A stretch of 5,508 nucleotides of DNA from Actinomycetota bacterium (GTDB lineage Bacteria; Actinomycetota; Humimicrobiia; Humimicrobiales; Humimicrobiaceae), in assembly GCA_014360385.1 (NCBI GenBank), contig JACIXO010000104.1, forward strand, positions 1 through 5,508, read 5' to 3'. The translations under genes were made by a program, and so were the position numbers. The notes beneath the pieces are model-generated. The model was not told the DNA's origin. It ran no database searches and saw only the letters and a list, made by a program, of their open reading frames with translations. Positions 1-5,508 of the stretch are shown piece after piece (position 1 is the first letter of the stretch; every line of letters starts with the position of its first letter).

Positions 1-90
1 TTTCATAATTAAGGCTAAAATGTTTTACTCCACCGTGGAGGGGAAGATTTATAATTCCTTTTTTCATAATTAAGGCTAAAATGTTTTACT
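1..90. repeat. 29-base direct repeat pair, possible end of a CRISPR array
   Basis: A 29-base sequence beginning TTTCATAATTAAGGC and ending GTTTTACT occurs identically at 1-29 and 62-90, so the period is 61 and the intervening stretch is 32 bases. That geometry fits a CRISPR repeat and spacer, and the array could continue to the left beyond the window. Read on the minus strand the repeat contains TTTTAGCC and ends ATGAAA, loosely like type I-B repeats, and the very AT-rich sequence after 90 would then lie on the leader side. Against this, only two copies are visible, no cas gene is present, and a small palindrome (28-40) crosses the repeat/spacer border. A simple tandem duplication is the main alternative. 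Confidence 0.45.
28..40. repeat. Perfect GC-rich inverted repeat
   Basis: CTCCAC and GTGGAG flank a single central C (34). This is the only GC-rich island in the first 300 bases. It overlaps the last two bases of the first 29-base repeat and is absent after the second copy. No T-run follows directly, so it does not look like a terminator. It may be a protein-binding dyad or chance. Confidence 0.5.
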
Positions 91-201
91 TTATGTCGTT
101 AATTTATCTATTTGTTTATTTGTGTATATGAAAATATAAAAGAATATATTTTAAATCTTTTTATGTTTTTTCATTATATATTTTATTATTTTACCATTTT
201 T

Positions 202-227
202 GTTCTTTTTGAATATATTCGAAGAAC
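202..227. repeat. Compound inverted repeat / hairpin
   Basis: Outer arms GTTCTT (202-207) and AAGAAC (222-227) enclose a perfect 10-base palindrome, GAATATATTC (211-220). The inner spacers are unequal, 3 bases on the left and 1 on the right, so the fold would have a small internal bulge. It could be an operator or an RNA hairpin; no T-run follows, so it is not a typical terminator. Confidence 0.5.
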
Positions 228-288
228 TAGATTTAATCCAGTTTTTTACAAGATATAAAAATATTAAAAACAGAACTAAAAAATCCTG

Positions 289-314
289 ACTATTAACAGT
301 ACTTTAATAGTACT
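289..314. repeat. Two overlapping inverted repeats
   Basis: ACTATTAA (289-296) pairs with TTAATAGT (304-311) across a 7-base loop. AGTACT at 298-303 and again at 309-314 forms a second, mutually exclusive dyad with a 5-base loop. The two alternatives share bases, as in a switching structure, but both are short and AT-rich. A TATAAA sequence begins at 314. Confidence 0.45.
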
Positions 315-390
315 ATAAATATAGGGAAACATGTCTTTCTTTAATAAAAGTAGCTTAGAAAGGTGGCTTAGCCTGATTAGTCAATTAATA

Positions 391-588
391 TCAATCAATT
401 AATTTAGCTTCATTTCGTCTATACTCTTGTAGATATTTTGCTAGTTTTGATTTAGCTATAGCTTTATTATAGGCCTTGTGGCTTTCATCTATACTCTTGG
501 AGATATGGCTAGAAGGAGTGTGATGAGTTTTAAAATAAAGCTTTGCTTTCGGCTGTTCTCTTTTAGAATATATTCTCTTGTAGATATT
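391..588 (-). pseudogene. Possible decayed gene fragment (65-codon frame, no start)
   Basis: The minus strand is open from just after a TAA at 589-591 to a TGA at 391-393, giving 65 sense codons with no ATG, GTG or TTG anywhere. The conceptual product is basic and protein-like, with a helix-like C-terminal end containing KSKLAKYLQEYRRNEAKL. Two short units repeat in frame 27 codons apart (IYKRIYSKRE and ISKSIDESHK). The same underlying DNA motif recurs a third time in a shifted frame (YLQEYR). Upstream, a different minus-strand frame carries KSKISTREYILKENS, as expected if the gene were broken by frameshifts. I do not recognise a family. It could equally be a non-coding repeat that happens to be open. 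Confidence 0.3.
418..587. repeat. Three diverged copies of a short motif
   Basis: TCTATACTCTTGTAGATAT at 418-436 recurs at 488-506 with one mismatch and at 569-587 with two. The spacings are 70 and 81 bases. The first two copies also share a following GCTAG (440-444 and 508-512), separated by a small indel. Copies one and two are also preceded by similar GCTT..CA sequence. Each copy has short self-complementary ends (for example TCTA/TAGA in the first), so it could form a weak hairpin. The repeats may belong to an internally repeated decayed gene on the minus strand, or to a degenerate non-coding repeat array. Confidence 0.6.
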
Positions 589-665
589 TTACTTTTGAGA
601 TAAGCTTCTAATATGTATGAAAATTTACATTACATGAAATAATAAGATATAAATGATTGGATATT

Positions 666-695
666 TTGGAAATTCATAAATTAGTTGGTTATATT
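666..695 (+). promoter_or_regulatory. Candidate sigma70-type promoter
   Basis: TTGGAA (666-671; 4 of 6 against TTGACA) is followed after 18 bases by TATATT (690-695; 5 of 6 against TATAAT). Transcription would start near 702, leaving a leader of about 60 bases before the ATG at 764. In sequence this AT-rich such matches arise easily by chance, so the call rests mainly on position. Confidence 0.35.
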
Positions 696-763
696 CAATA
701 ATCAAGAAGTGTTTTTAGCTTTTTTTCAAATAAACACCTGTTAGTTAATTTAGAGGTAAAATT

Positions 764-2059
764 ATGAAGAGTGTTTGTTTATCAACTGGAGAGATTATTA
801 TTCATAGAATTTTAGGAGTTCTCATTATTTTGACTGTTCTACCTGGTATACATTTTGGTTTTGGAGTTTTACCAATTTCTTTAATTTTTGGAATATATCT
901 ATTAATAAATAAAAGATATCATTTAGCTTTTGATATTTTTTTAGTTTTAATTGGAATCCTTATTTGTTTCTATCCTATCCCTTTTTTGTTTTTAGGACCT
1001 GCAATTTCTAATCTTAAATTATTTCTTTTAGGTTCAAGCTGGTCAGAACTTTTTATAAAATTGTTCTTAATTTTTAACTTAAATAAAATTCTAATTTTAG
1101 GGACAGCAATAGCTTTAGTAATTTTAGATATTTTTATTCATTTAAAAAATTTTAGTAAATTAGCTAAAAGAGAGTTAATCTTTAGCTTAATTTTATTAGC
1201 TTCGATAATTATACTCTTTATCCAACCGCTATTTCGTCCAGCAGTGATTAATAAAGAGGGAATAACTAGCATAGGCCAAGGTGGATCTCTCATAGTATCA
1301 TTTAAATTTGATTATTCTGATGGAAAAGCAAGTTTTAATACTCAAGATAATCTCTGGACTTATGAAATTATTGCTAAGAATTCTTCAAATCAGGATGTTG
1401 AAATAATTAAGATTAGTGGACAAAAGCCTACTAAGCCATTTTTAGGTTTTTTAGATATTTATTCTAAAACTGAAGTTATTGCTCCTCCTTTCGGTAGTCA
1501 TATTAAGGTTGAAGAAGCAGAGAAAATGTCTGATAGAGTTATTGTAAGAGCAGGAGAGACCGCCATACTAAAAATATATTCTAAAGAACCGATATATCAA
1601 ATTTCATTACTTGATAATAATAACTGCCAGTATAGTTTAGGTTTTTTAACATTTGGTAGTGAGGTTCAATTTTTTGAAGAGCGTGGGTATTTTAGTGAAA
1701 AAATTGATCCTAATATTAAGATATTGCTTGTAAACAATTTTCCACCAAGTCCAGATTTGGCGAAGACTACTTTTGAAAGTGGAGAGCCTATTTATCCTCA
1801 GGAAATTGGATTACCTAAGGGTGTTAAGTATGGATTTAGAGTGATCGATTTAGAAGGTAATGTAATTATTCCATTTGATGAAAGGTATGGGATGATAGGG
1901 GTTACTAAGGTAGGGAAGGGAATGGAGGGACGTGGTTTCTTTAACAATAAAGAAAAAGCACTGCCACCAGGCACTTATAAAATTGAACTTATTAGAGTAG
2001 AAGGTCAAGAAGGAGTTATTGTTGCTTATCAGAATTTTACCATTAATTCGAAAGACTGA
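764..2059 (+). CDS. Membrane-anchored protein of unknown function
   Basis: I do not recognise this 431-residue protein. The N-terminal third is strongly hydrophobic, with likely membrane segments near residues 12-29, 33-49, 55-75, 108-126 and 138-155. A soluble part of about 275 residues follows. It is rich in alternating hydrophobic/polar beta-strand patterns and in glycine/proline turns. The end (about 395-428, with LPPGTYKIELIRVEG and YQNFTI) resembles the last strands of an Ig-like or fibronectin-like extracellular domain, so the soluble part probably faces outward; that topology is inferred. The start is well supported: AGAGGT at 752-757 lies six bases upstream, and an in-frame TAA at 746-748 excludes extension. 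Only two cysteines fall in the whole protein (residues 5 and 68) apart from C288. Leucine is mostly TTA, in keeping with an AT-rich genome. It probably shares a transcript with the endonuclease V gene 42 bases downstream. Coding status is secure; function is not. Confidence 0.88.
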   Translation: MKSVCLSTGEIIIHRILGVLIILTVLPGIHFGFGVLPISLIFGIYLLINKRYHLAFDIFLVLIGILICFYPIPFLFLGPAISNLKLFLLGSSWSELFIKLFLIFNLNKILILGTAIALVILDIFIHLKNFSKLAKRELIFSLILLASIIILFIQPLFRPAVINKEGITSIGQGGSLIVSFKFDYSDGKASFNTQDNLWTYEIIAKNSSNQDVEIIKISGQKPTKPFLGFLDIYSKTEVIAPPFGSHIKVEEAEKMSDRVIVRAGETAILKIYSKEPIYQISLLDNNNCQYSLGFLTFGSEVQFFEERGYFSEKIDPNIKILLVNNFPPSPDLAKTTFESGEPIYPQEIGLPKGVKYGFRVIDLEGNVIIPFDERYGMIGVTKVGKGMEGRGFFNNKEKALPPGTYKIELIRVEGQEGVIVAYQNFTINSKD

Positions 2060-2085
2060 GATAAATAAGAGTTTTAATATAGGTT

Positions 2086-2092
2086 AAGGAGG
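2086..2092 (+). promoter_or_regulatory. Strong Shine-Dalgarno site deciding a GTG start
   Basis: AAGGAGG lies nine bases before the GTG at 2102. An in-frame TAG at 2096-2098 prevents any upstream start, and the next in-frame ATG would remove the first catalytic aspartate. This is the strongest ribosome binding site in the window and indicates efficient translation from a transcript shared with the upstream gene. Confidence 0.85.
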
Positions 2093-2101
2093 ATTTAGTT
2101 A

Positions 2102-2764
2102 GTGCAGATTAAAGAACATCACAGGTGGGATTTGAAATATGAAGAAGCGGTTGCTTTGCAAACTGAACTTTCGAAAAAACTAATTTTGAATGATAGTTTT
2201 GGAGCAATAGAAAAAATTGCAGGCGTTGATGTTAAATGTGTAAAAGAGAGAAACGAAGTTTTAGGTGTAGTCATTATATTTTCTTATCCTGAGCTAAATA
2301 TTATAGAAATAAAAATGGCTAAGGATGTTATAAGTTATCCATATATCCCGGGTCTATTAACTTTTAGGGAAGGACCTGTTGTAGAGCAGATTTTTACGCA
2401 GATTAAAAATATTCCTGATCTTGTTTTTTTTGATGGTCAAGGATATTGTCATCCAAGAAGATTTGGCCTTGCATCTCATATGGGTTTAATTCTTAATTTA
2501 CCTACAATAGGTTGTGCGAAAAATAAACTATGTGGAAATTATAAAGAGCCATCACAAACAAAAGGAAGTTACAGCTATATTTTCGATGATGGAGAGATAA
2601 TAGGCGCTGCTCTTAGGACTAAAAATGAGGCAAAACCTATTTTTGTTTCTATAGGACACAAAGTAAGTTTAATCTCAGCTATAAAATTTACTCTAAGTGT
2701 AAGTAAATTTAGAATTCCTGAACCTACACGCATAGCTCATAATTATTTAGAAGGTATAGTATAA
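2102..2764 (+). CDS. nfi: Endonuclease V (deoxyinosine 3' endonuclease)
   Basis: Endonuclease V nicks nucleic acid at the second phosphodiester bond 3' to deoxyinosine, the product of adenine deamination, using Mg2+; some members act on inosine in RNA. At 220 residues it has the usual family length. All hallmark blocks are present in order: HHRWDL near the N-terminus, IAGVDVKC with metal-binding D43, the wedge PYIPG (Y81), TFREGP with E90, FFDGQGYCHPRRFGLASH with D111, H117 and H126, PTIGCAKNKL with K140, FVSIGHKVSL, and PEPTRIAH near the C-terminus with H213. D43, E90 and D111 match the metal triad of the RNase H-like fold, so the enzyme should be active in the cytoplasm. The GTG start is fixed by the Shine-Dalgarno site and an upstream in-frame stop. 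It follows the unknown membrane protein gene by 42 bases, probably in one operon. A 14-15-base near-duplication spans its stop codon. Confidence 0.97.
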   Translation: MQIKEHHRWDLKYEEAVALQTELSKKLILNDSFGAIEKIAGVDVKCVKERNEVLGVVIIFSYPELNIIEIKMAKDVISYPYIPGLLTFREGPVVEQIFTQIKNIPDLVFFDGQGYCHPRRFGLASHMGLILNLPTIGCAKNKLCGNYKEPSQTKGSYSYIFDDGEIIGAALRTKNEAKPIFVSIGHKVSLISAIKFTLSVSKFRIPEPTRIAHNYLEGIV

Positions 2765-2779
2765 GAAGTATAGTATAAG
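2751..2779. repeat. Short tandem near-duplication over a stop codon
   Basis: AAGGTATAGTATAAG (2751-2765) is followed directly by AAGTATAGTATAAG (2766-2779), identical apart from one missing G. The first copy contains the TAA that ends the endonuclease V gene (2762-2764). It looks like a replication-slippage duplication and does not alter the protein. Confidence 0.7.
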
Positions 2780-2824
2780 TTCTGCGTAATAATTTTATAT
2801 GTAAAATCGAAAATAATTTGTTAA

Positions 2825-2840
2825 AGCTAATATTAGAGCT
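2825..2840. repeat. Small palindrome upstream of the large membrane protein gene
   Basis: CTAATATTAG (2827-2836) is a perfect 10-base palindrome. With one bulged A at 2837 the symmetry extends to AGC/GCT at the ends. It sits about 66 bases before the ATG at 2906, in a 141-base gap where I find no convincing promoter hexamer pair. It could be an operator or a weak hairpin; it is too AT-rich to act as a strong terminator. Confidence 0.35.
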
Positions 2841-2905
2841 AGTTGGAGTTAATAGATGAAGGGTCTAAAAAATATGTACAAGATCTAGCAGTGAAATTAT
2901 AAATT

Positions 2906-5440
2906 ATGGAAAAAGTAAGAATAAATATTTCACTTTTTCTTATTTCGTTTTCAGTTTTCTTGTATCAGGTTTGCCTCTTAAGGATTTTTTCTATTTCTGA
3001 TTATTATCATTTTGCATTTATGATAGTCAGTATTGCTCTTCTTGGGTTTGGAATTAGCGGCAGTCTTCTCTACTTTTTTATACGTAAATTTAAAGATAAG
3101 GATTTATTGTATATTTTCTTTTCATTTAGCTTTTCTGTATCTATTTTTTTAAGCTATGTGGCTATTAATATTATTCCATTTGATTCATTTAGAATAGCCT
3201 GGGAAACAAGACAATTTTTTTATTTAATAATATATTACCTGTTTCTGGTTTCCCCCTTCTTCTTCGCTGGCTCCTTTATAGGTTATGTATTTTATGCTCA
3301 GGAAAAGCCAGGAGTGGTCTATTTCTACAATCTTGTAGGCTCTGCGATTGGCTCAATATCTACAATATTTCTTATACCGCTTGTTAGCGAGAAGGGGGTT
3401 GTTTTTCTTTCCAGTGCTATAGGGCTTGTATCCAGTTTTGTTTTGATGACCAGAAGGAGTTTTAGGAATTTTAAGGTTTATCTTGTGTTAATTATTGTGT
3501 TTGTTGCAGGAGTTGCCTCTGTTATGGTTTACTTTCCTTCAGTTATGGCCATAAGAATGTCTCCTTATAAAAGTCTTCCCACCATTCTGAGATATCCAGG
3601 CTCCCGAATATTATATTCCAGGGAGAATTCTTATTCGAAGGTTGATGTCGTGGAAAGTTCAAGCATAAAATCTGCTCCAGGTCTTAGCCTTAAGTACACT
3701 GGTATTCCTCCTGAACAGCTTGGTCTTACGATTGATGGGGATAATCTTTCTCCTATTACAAAGGTTGAAAGAGAAATTAGCAATAGCTTGGGTGCTAATA
3801 AAGAGTCTACAGGAAAGGAGAATTTTTCAGCTCTGGAGGATAAAAGTATAAATTGGGGGCAAAAAGTTTTAGTAGACAAAGCTATACAAGCCAGAGATAA
3901 AAATTCTGTAGATGAGCTTGAGTTTTTAAGGTATCTTCCTGTTTCTGTTCCTTTTGAGTTAAAAAATGCTCCTGAAAATGTTCTGGTACTTGAGCCAGGC
4001 GGTGGTCTTGATGTTCTTACCTGTGTGTATAACGATAGCAAAAACTTATACGTGGTCGAGAGCAACAATCTTGTAATAGACGTCTTAAGTGAAAGGTTTT
4101 CAGAGTTTAGCGGGGGCATATATAAAAAGGAAAATGTTAAGATATTTGAAACTTCCAGCCGCAATTTTGCCAGAACCACCCCGGTTAAATTTGACCTGAT
4201 TGTAATAAGCTTATCTGATAGTTTTCATCCGGTTTCTTCAGGAGCTTATACCTTGAATGAGAACTATATTTACACCCGAGAGTCCTTCGTTGATTTGTTA
4301 AGTATACTTAAAGACGATGGCATACTTATGGTTACAAGATGGGTTCAATTTCCTCCCAGTGAGGACCTTAAGGTTCTTTCCACTCTTCTTGAAAGTTGTA
4401 GAAAATTGAACATACAAGATGAGAATGCAAGGATATTTGCTTTTAGAAGCTGGTCTACTGTGACGCTTTTGTTCAAGAAAAATGGTTTTACTGAGAATGA
4501 GATACAAGCTCTCAAATCAAAACTTAAAGAACTCAACTTTGATATTGTGTATTATAAGGGAGTGAGGGAAGATGAGGTAAATATTTATAATAAGCTTGAA
4601 AAACCTTATTTTTATAGCTCTTATAAAAAAATTTTAGACGCCAGTTATAATGAGAGAATAGCTTTTTATGAAAATTATTATTTTAACATCTCACCTGTCA
4701 CAGATGATAAACCATACTTTTTTAATTTTTTTAAATTTAGCCAGTTCAAGGACATTATAAAATATTTTGGTAAATCTACACAGCCTTTTGGTGGGGCAGG
4801 GTATTTAATATTGCTAATTGCTATACTGATTTCTGTTGCCATTTCTTTTTTACTTATCTTATTTCCTCTAAGATTTAAAAGGGTGAACATAAAGTTCAAA
4901 AGAGATTATGGTTTTTTAGTATATTTTTTTTCAATAGGACTTGGTTTCTTCTTCATAGAGCTTCCATTTGTTCAGAAGTTTATATTGATTTTAGGAAAGC
5001 CTGCCTATTCTCTATCTGTGGTTCTTTTTAGCCTGATGTTAGCCTCAGGGTTTGGAAGCTACTTCAGTAGCCGCTACAGTGTAAATCTTAAAATTGTTAT
5101 TTTGCTTCTGGTTTTGTATGGGATTTGTTTTATAGCTGGCTTTCACTATATAACTAACTTTTTAATTTCCAGAGATATGTTTCAAAGGTTTCTCTACGTG
5201 GTACTGCTTATTTTTCCAGCTGGTTTTCTTATGGGAATACCTTTTCCTAGAGGAATAACAAGAGCTAAATCTAAAAGGGAAGAAATTGTGCCGTGGCTCT
5301 GGGCAGTAAATGGTGGTGCCTCAGTGGTGGGATCTATTCTGGCAGTTATTTTTTCTATACATCTGGGTTTTTTAATAGTAATAGGAATCTCGCTAATATT
5401 ATATATCCTGGCTATGATATTCTTTTATAAGTTTTGCTGA
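2906..5440 (+). CDS. Multi-pass membrane protein with spermidine-synthase-like domain
   Basis: This 844-residue protein matches a widespread, poorly characterised family in which a SAM-binding, SpeE-like Rossmann domain lies between two blocks of membrane helices. About seven N-terminal helices occupy residues 7-212. The SpeE-like part begins with YSKVDVVES (243-251) and continues through GLSLKYTG and LTIDGDN (274-280). The nucleotide-binding loop is VLVLEPGGGLDVL (359-371), the acidic strand end is VVES (383-386), then FDLIVISLSDSF (429-440) and YTLNENYIYTRESF (448-461). SPVTDDKPYFFNF (596-608) closes the domain. The C-terminal block of six or seven helices has SIGLGFFFIELPF, GKPAYSLSVVLFS, GIPFPRG and VNGGASVVGS (801-810). 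True polyamine synthases have DSTD-type residues after the fourth strand; here the sequence is SLSD, with Ser435 in the first Asp position, so polyamine synthesis is unlikely and the substrate is unknown. Residues about 285-338 look like an extra charged insertion. The ATG lacks a clear Shine-Dalgarno; an in-frame TAA (2900-2902) blocks extension. Confidence 0.93.
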   Translation: MEKVRINISLFLISFSVFLYQVCLLRIFSISDYYHFAFMIVSIALLGFGISGSLLYFFIRKFKDKDLLYIFFSFSFSVSIFLSYVAINIIPFDSFRIAWETRQFFYLIIYYLFLVSPFFFAGSFIGYVFYAQEKPGVVYFYNLVGSAIGSISTIFLIPLVSEKGVVFLSSAIGLVSSFVLMTRRSFRNFKVYLVLIIVFVAGVASVMVYFPSVMAIRMSPYKSLPTILRYPGSRILYSRENSYSKVDVVESSSIKSAPGLSLKYTGIPPEQLGLTIDGDNLSPITKVEREISNSLGANKESTGKENFSALEDKSINWGQKVLVDKAIQARDKNSVDELEFLRYLPVSVPFELKNAPENVLVLEPGGGLDVLTCVYNDSKNLYVVESNNLVIDVLSERFSEFSGGIYKKENVKIFETSSRNFARTTPVKFDLIVISLSDSFHPVSSGAYTLNENYIYTRESFVDLLSILKDDGILMVTRWVQFPPSEDLKVLSTLLESCRKLNIQDENARIFAFRSWSTVTLLFKKNGFTENEIQALKSKLKELNFDIVYYKGVREDEVNIYNKLEKPYFYSSYKKILDASYNERIAFYENYYFNISPVTDDKPYFFNFFKFSQFKDIIKYFGKSTQPFGGAGYLILLIAILISVAISFLLILFPLRFKRVNIKFKRDYGFLVYFFSIGLGFFFIELPFVQKFILILGKPAYSLSVVLFSLMLASGFGSYFSSRYSVNLKIVILLLVLYGICFIAGFHYITNFLISRDMFQRFLYVVLLIFPAGFLMGIPFPRGITRAKSKREEIVPWLWAVNGGASVVGSILAVIFSIHLGFLIVIGISLILYILAMIFFYKFC

Positions 5441-5475
5441 AACTTCCTAAAAAAGTAAAGTTACAATCGAAAAAA

Positions 5476-5501
5476 AGAAGTTCCTTATAGAAGTTCCTTA
5501 T
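5476..5501. repeat. Perfect 13-base tandem repeat
   Basis: AGAAGTTCCTTAT occurs twice head to tail at 5476-5488 and 5489-5501. A related GAAACTTCCTA overlaps the stop codon of the preceding gene (from 5439). No hairpin with a T-run is visible in 5441-5508, so no terminator can be called. The window ends seven bases later, so further copies could follow. Confidence 0.7.
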
Positions 5502-5508
5502 TGTGTTC

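Larger units (their letters stand above)
91..763. other. Gene-poor AT-rich intergenic region
   Basis: This 673-base stretch has no intact open frame of convincing size on either strand. Bases 91-300 are extremely AT-rich and contain one compound hairpin. Bases 289-314 hold overlapping inverted repeats. Bases 391-600 are less AT-extreme and contain three copies of a short motif and what looks like a decayed minus-strand reading frame. Bases 660-763 look like the promoter and leader of the downstream membrane protein gene. No tRNA, rRNA or riboswitch fold was recognised by eye. Confidence 0.7.

Noticed and set aside
314..319. TATAAA as a promoter -10 box
   Set aside because: No acceptable -35 element lies 16-18 bases upstream, and the region is so AT-rich that such hexamers are expected by chance.
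340..420. tRNA-like or riboswitch-like segment
   Set aside because: The short GGC/GCC pairing near 366-374 does not extend into a cloverleaf or any fold I recognise.
2060..2101. Terminator or promoter between the first two genes
   Set aside because: The 42-base gap contains no hairpin and no hexamer pair; it is taken up by the strong ribosome binding site, which favours co-transcription.
3631..4179. 182-codon minus-strand open frame
   Set aside because: It lies entirely within the well-supported spermidine-synthase-like gene, across its conserved SAM-binding region, and its translation is serine- and threonine-rich with no family features.
4298..4899. Three short minus-strand open frames (63-73 codons)
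   Set aside because: All are antisense to conserved parts of the 844-residue membrane protein gene and two overlap one another; no motif or independent start signal supports them.
5441..5475. Possible terminator after the last gene
   Set aside because: Only a weak AACTT/AAGTT pairing is present, with no GC-rich stem and no T-run after it.

Overview
The window comes from an AT-rich prokaryotic genome. AGA/AGG arginine codons, GTG and ATG starts, and TAA and TGA stops all occur. Two of the three genes have clear Shine-Dalgarno sites. Nothing identifies the lineage; the style fits an AT-rich anaerobic bacterium or a candidate phylum, but that is only an impression. All three convincing genes lie on the + strand.

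Layout: bases 1-763 hold no convincing intact gene. This stretch has a 29-base direct repeat at the window edge (period 61, possibly the end of a CRISPR array), several inverted repeats, three diverged copies of a roughly 19-27-base motif, a minus-strand 65-codon open frame without a start codon that looks like a decayed gene, and a possible sigma70-type promoter. Bases 764-2059 encode an unrecognised protein with about five membrane segments and a large beta-rich soluble C-terminal part. It is followed after 42 bases, through a strong ribosome binding site, by a complete endonuclease V gene (2102-2764), an inosine-specific DNA/RNA repair nuclease with its motifs intact. After a 141-base gap with a short palindrome, 2906-5440 encodes an 844-residue membrane protein with a spermidine-synthase-like Rossmann domain between two multi-helix membrane blocks. 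The last 68 bases contain a perfect 13-base tandem repeat and no gene.

How the genes work together: the first two are probably co-transcribed, but no shared pathway is evident. The third may be a separate unit; its codon use is visibly less AT-extreme (many CTT leucines, where the first gene prefers TTA). The window looks like ordinary chromosome with a decayed or repeat-rich intergenic region. The best leads are the repeat pair at the left edge, the repeated motif and gene remnant at 391-588, and the altered active site and extra insertion in the large membrane protein. I see no clear evidence of a new defence or mobile system inside these limits.
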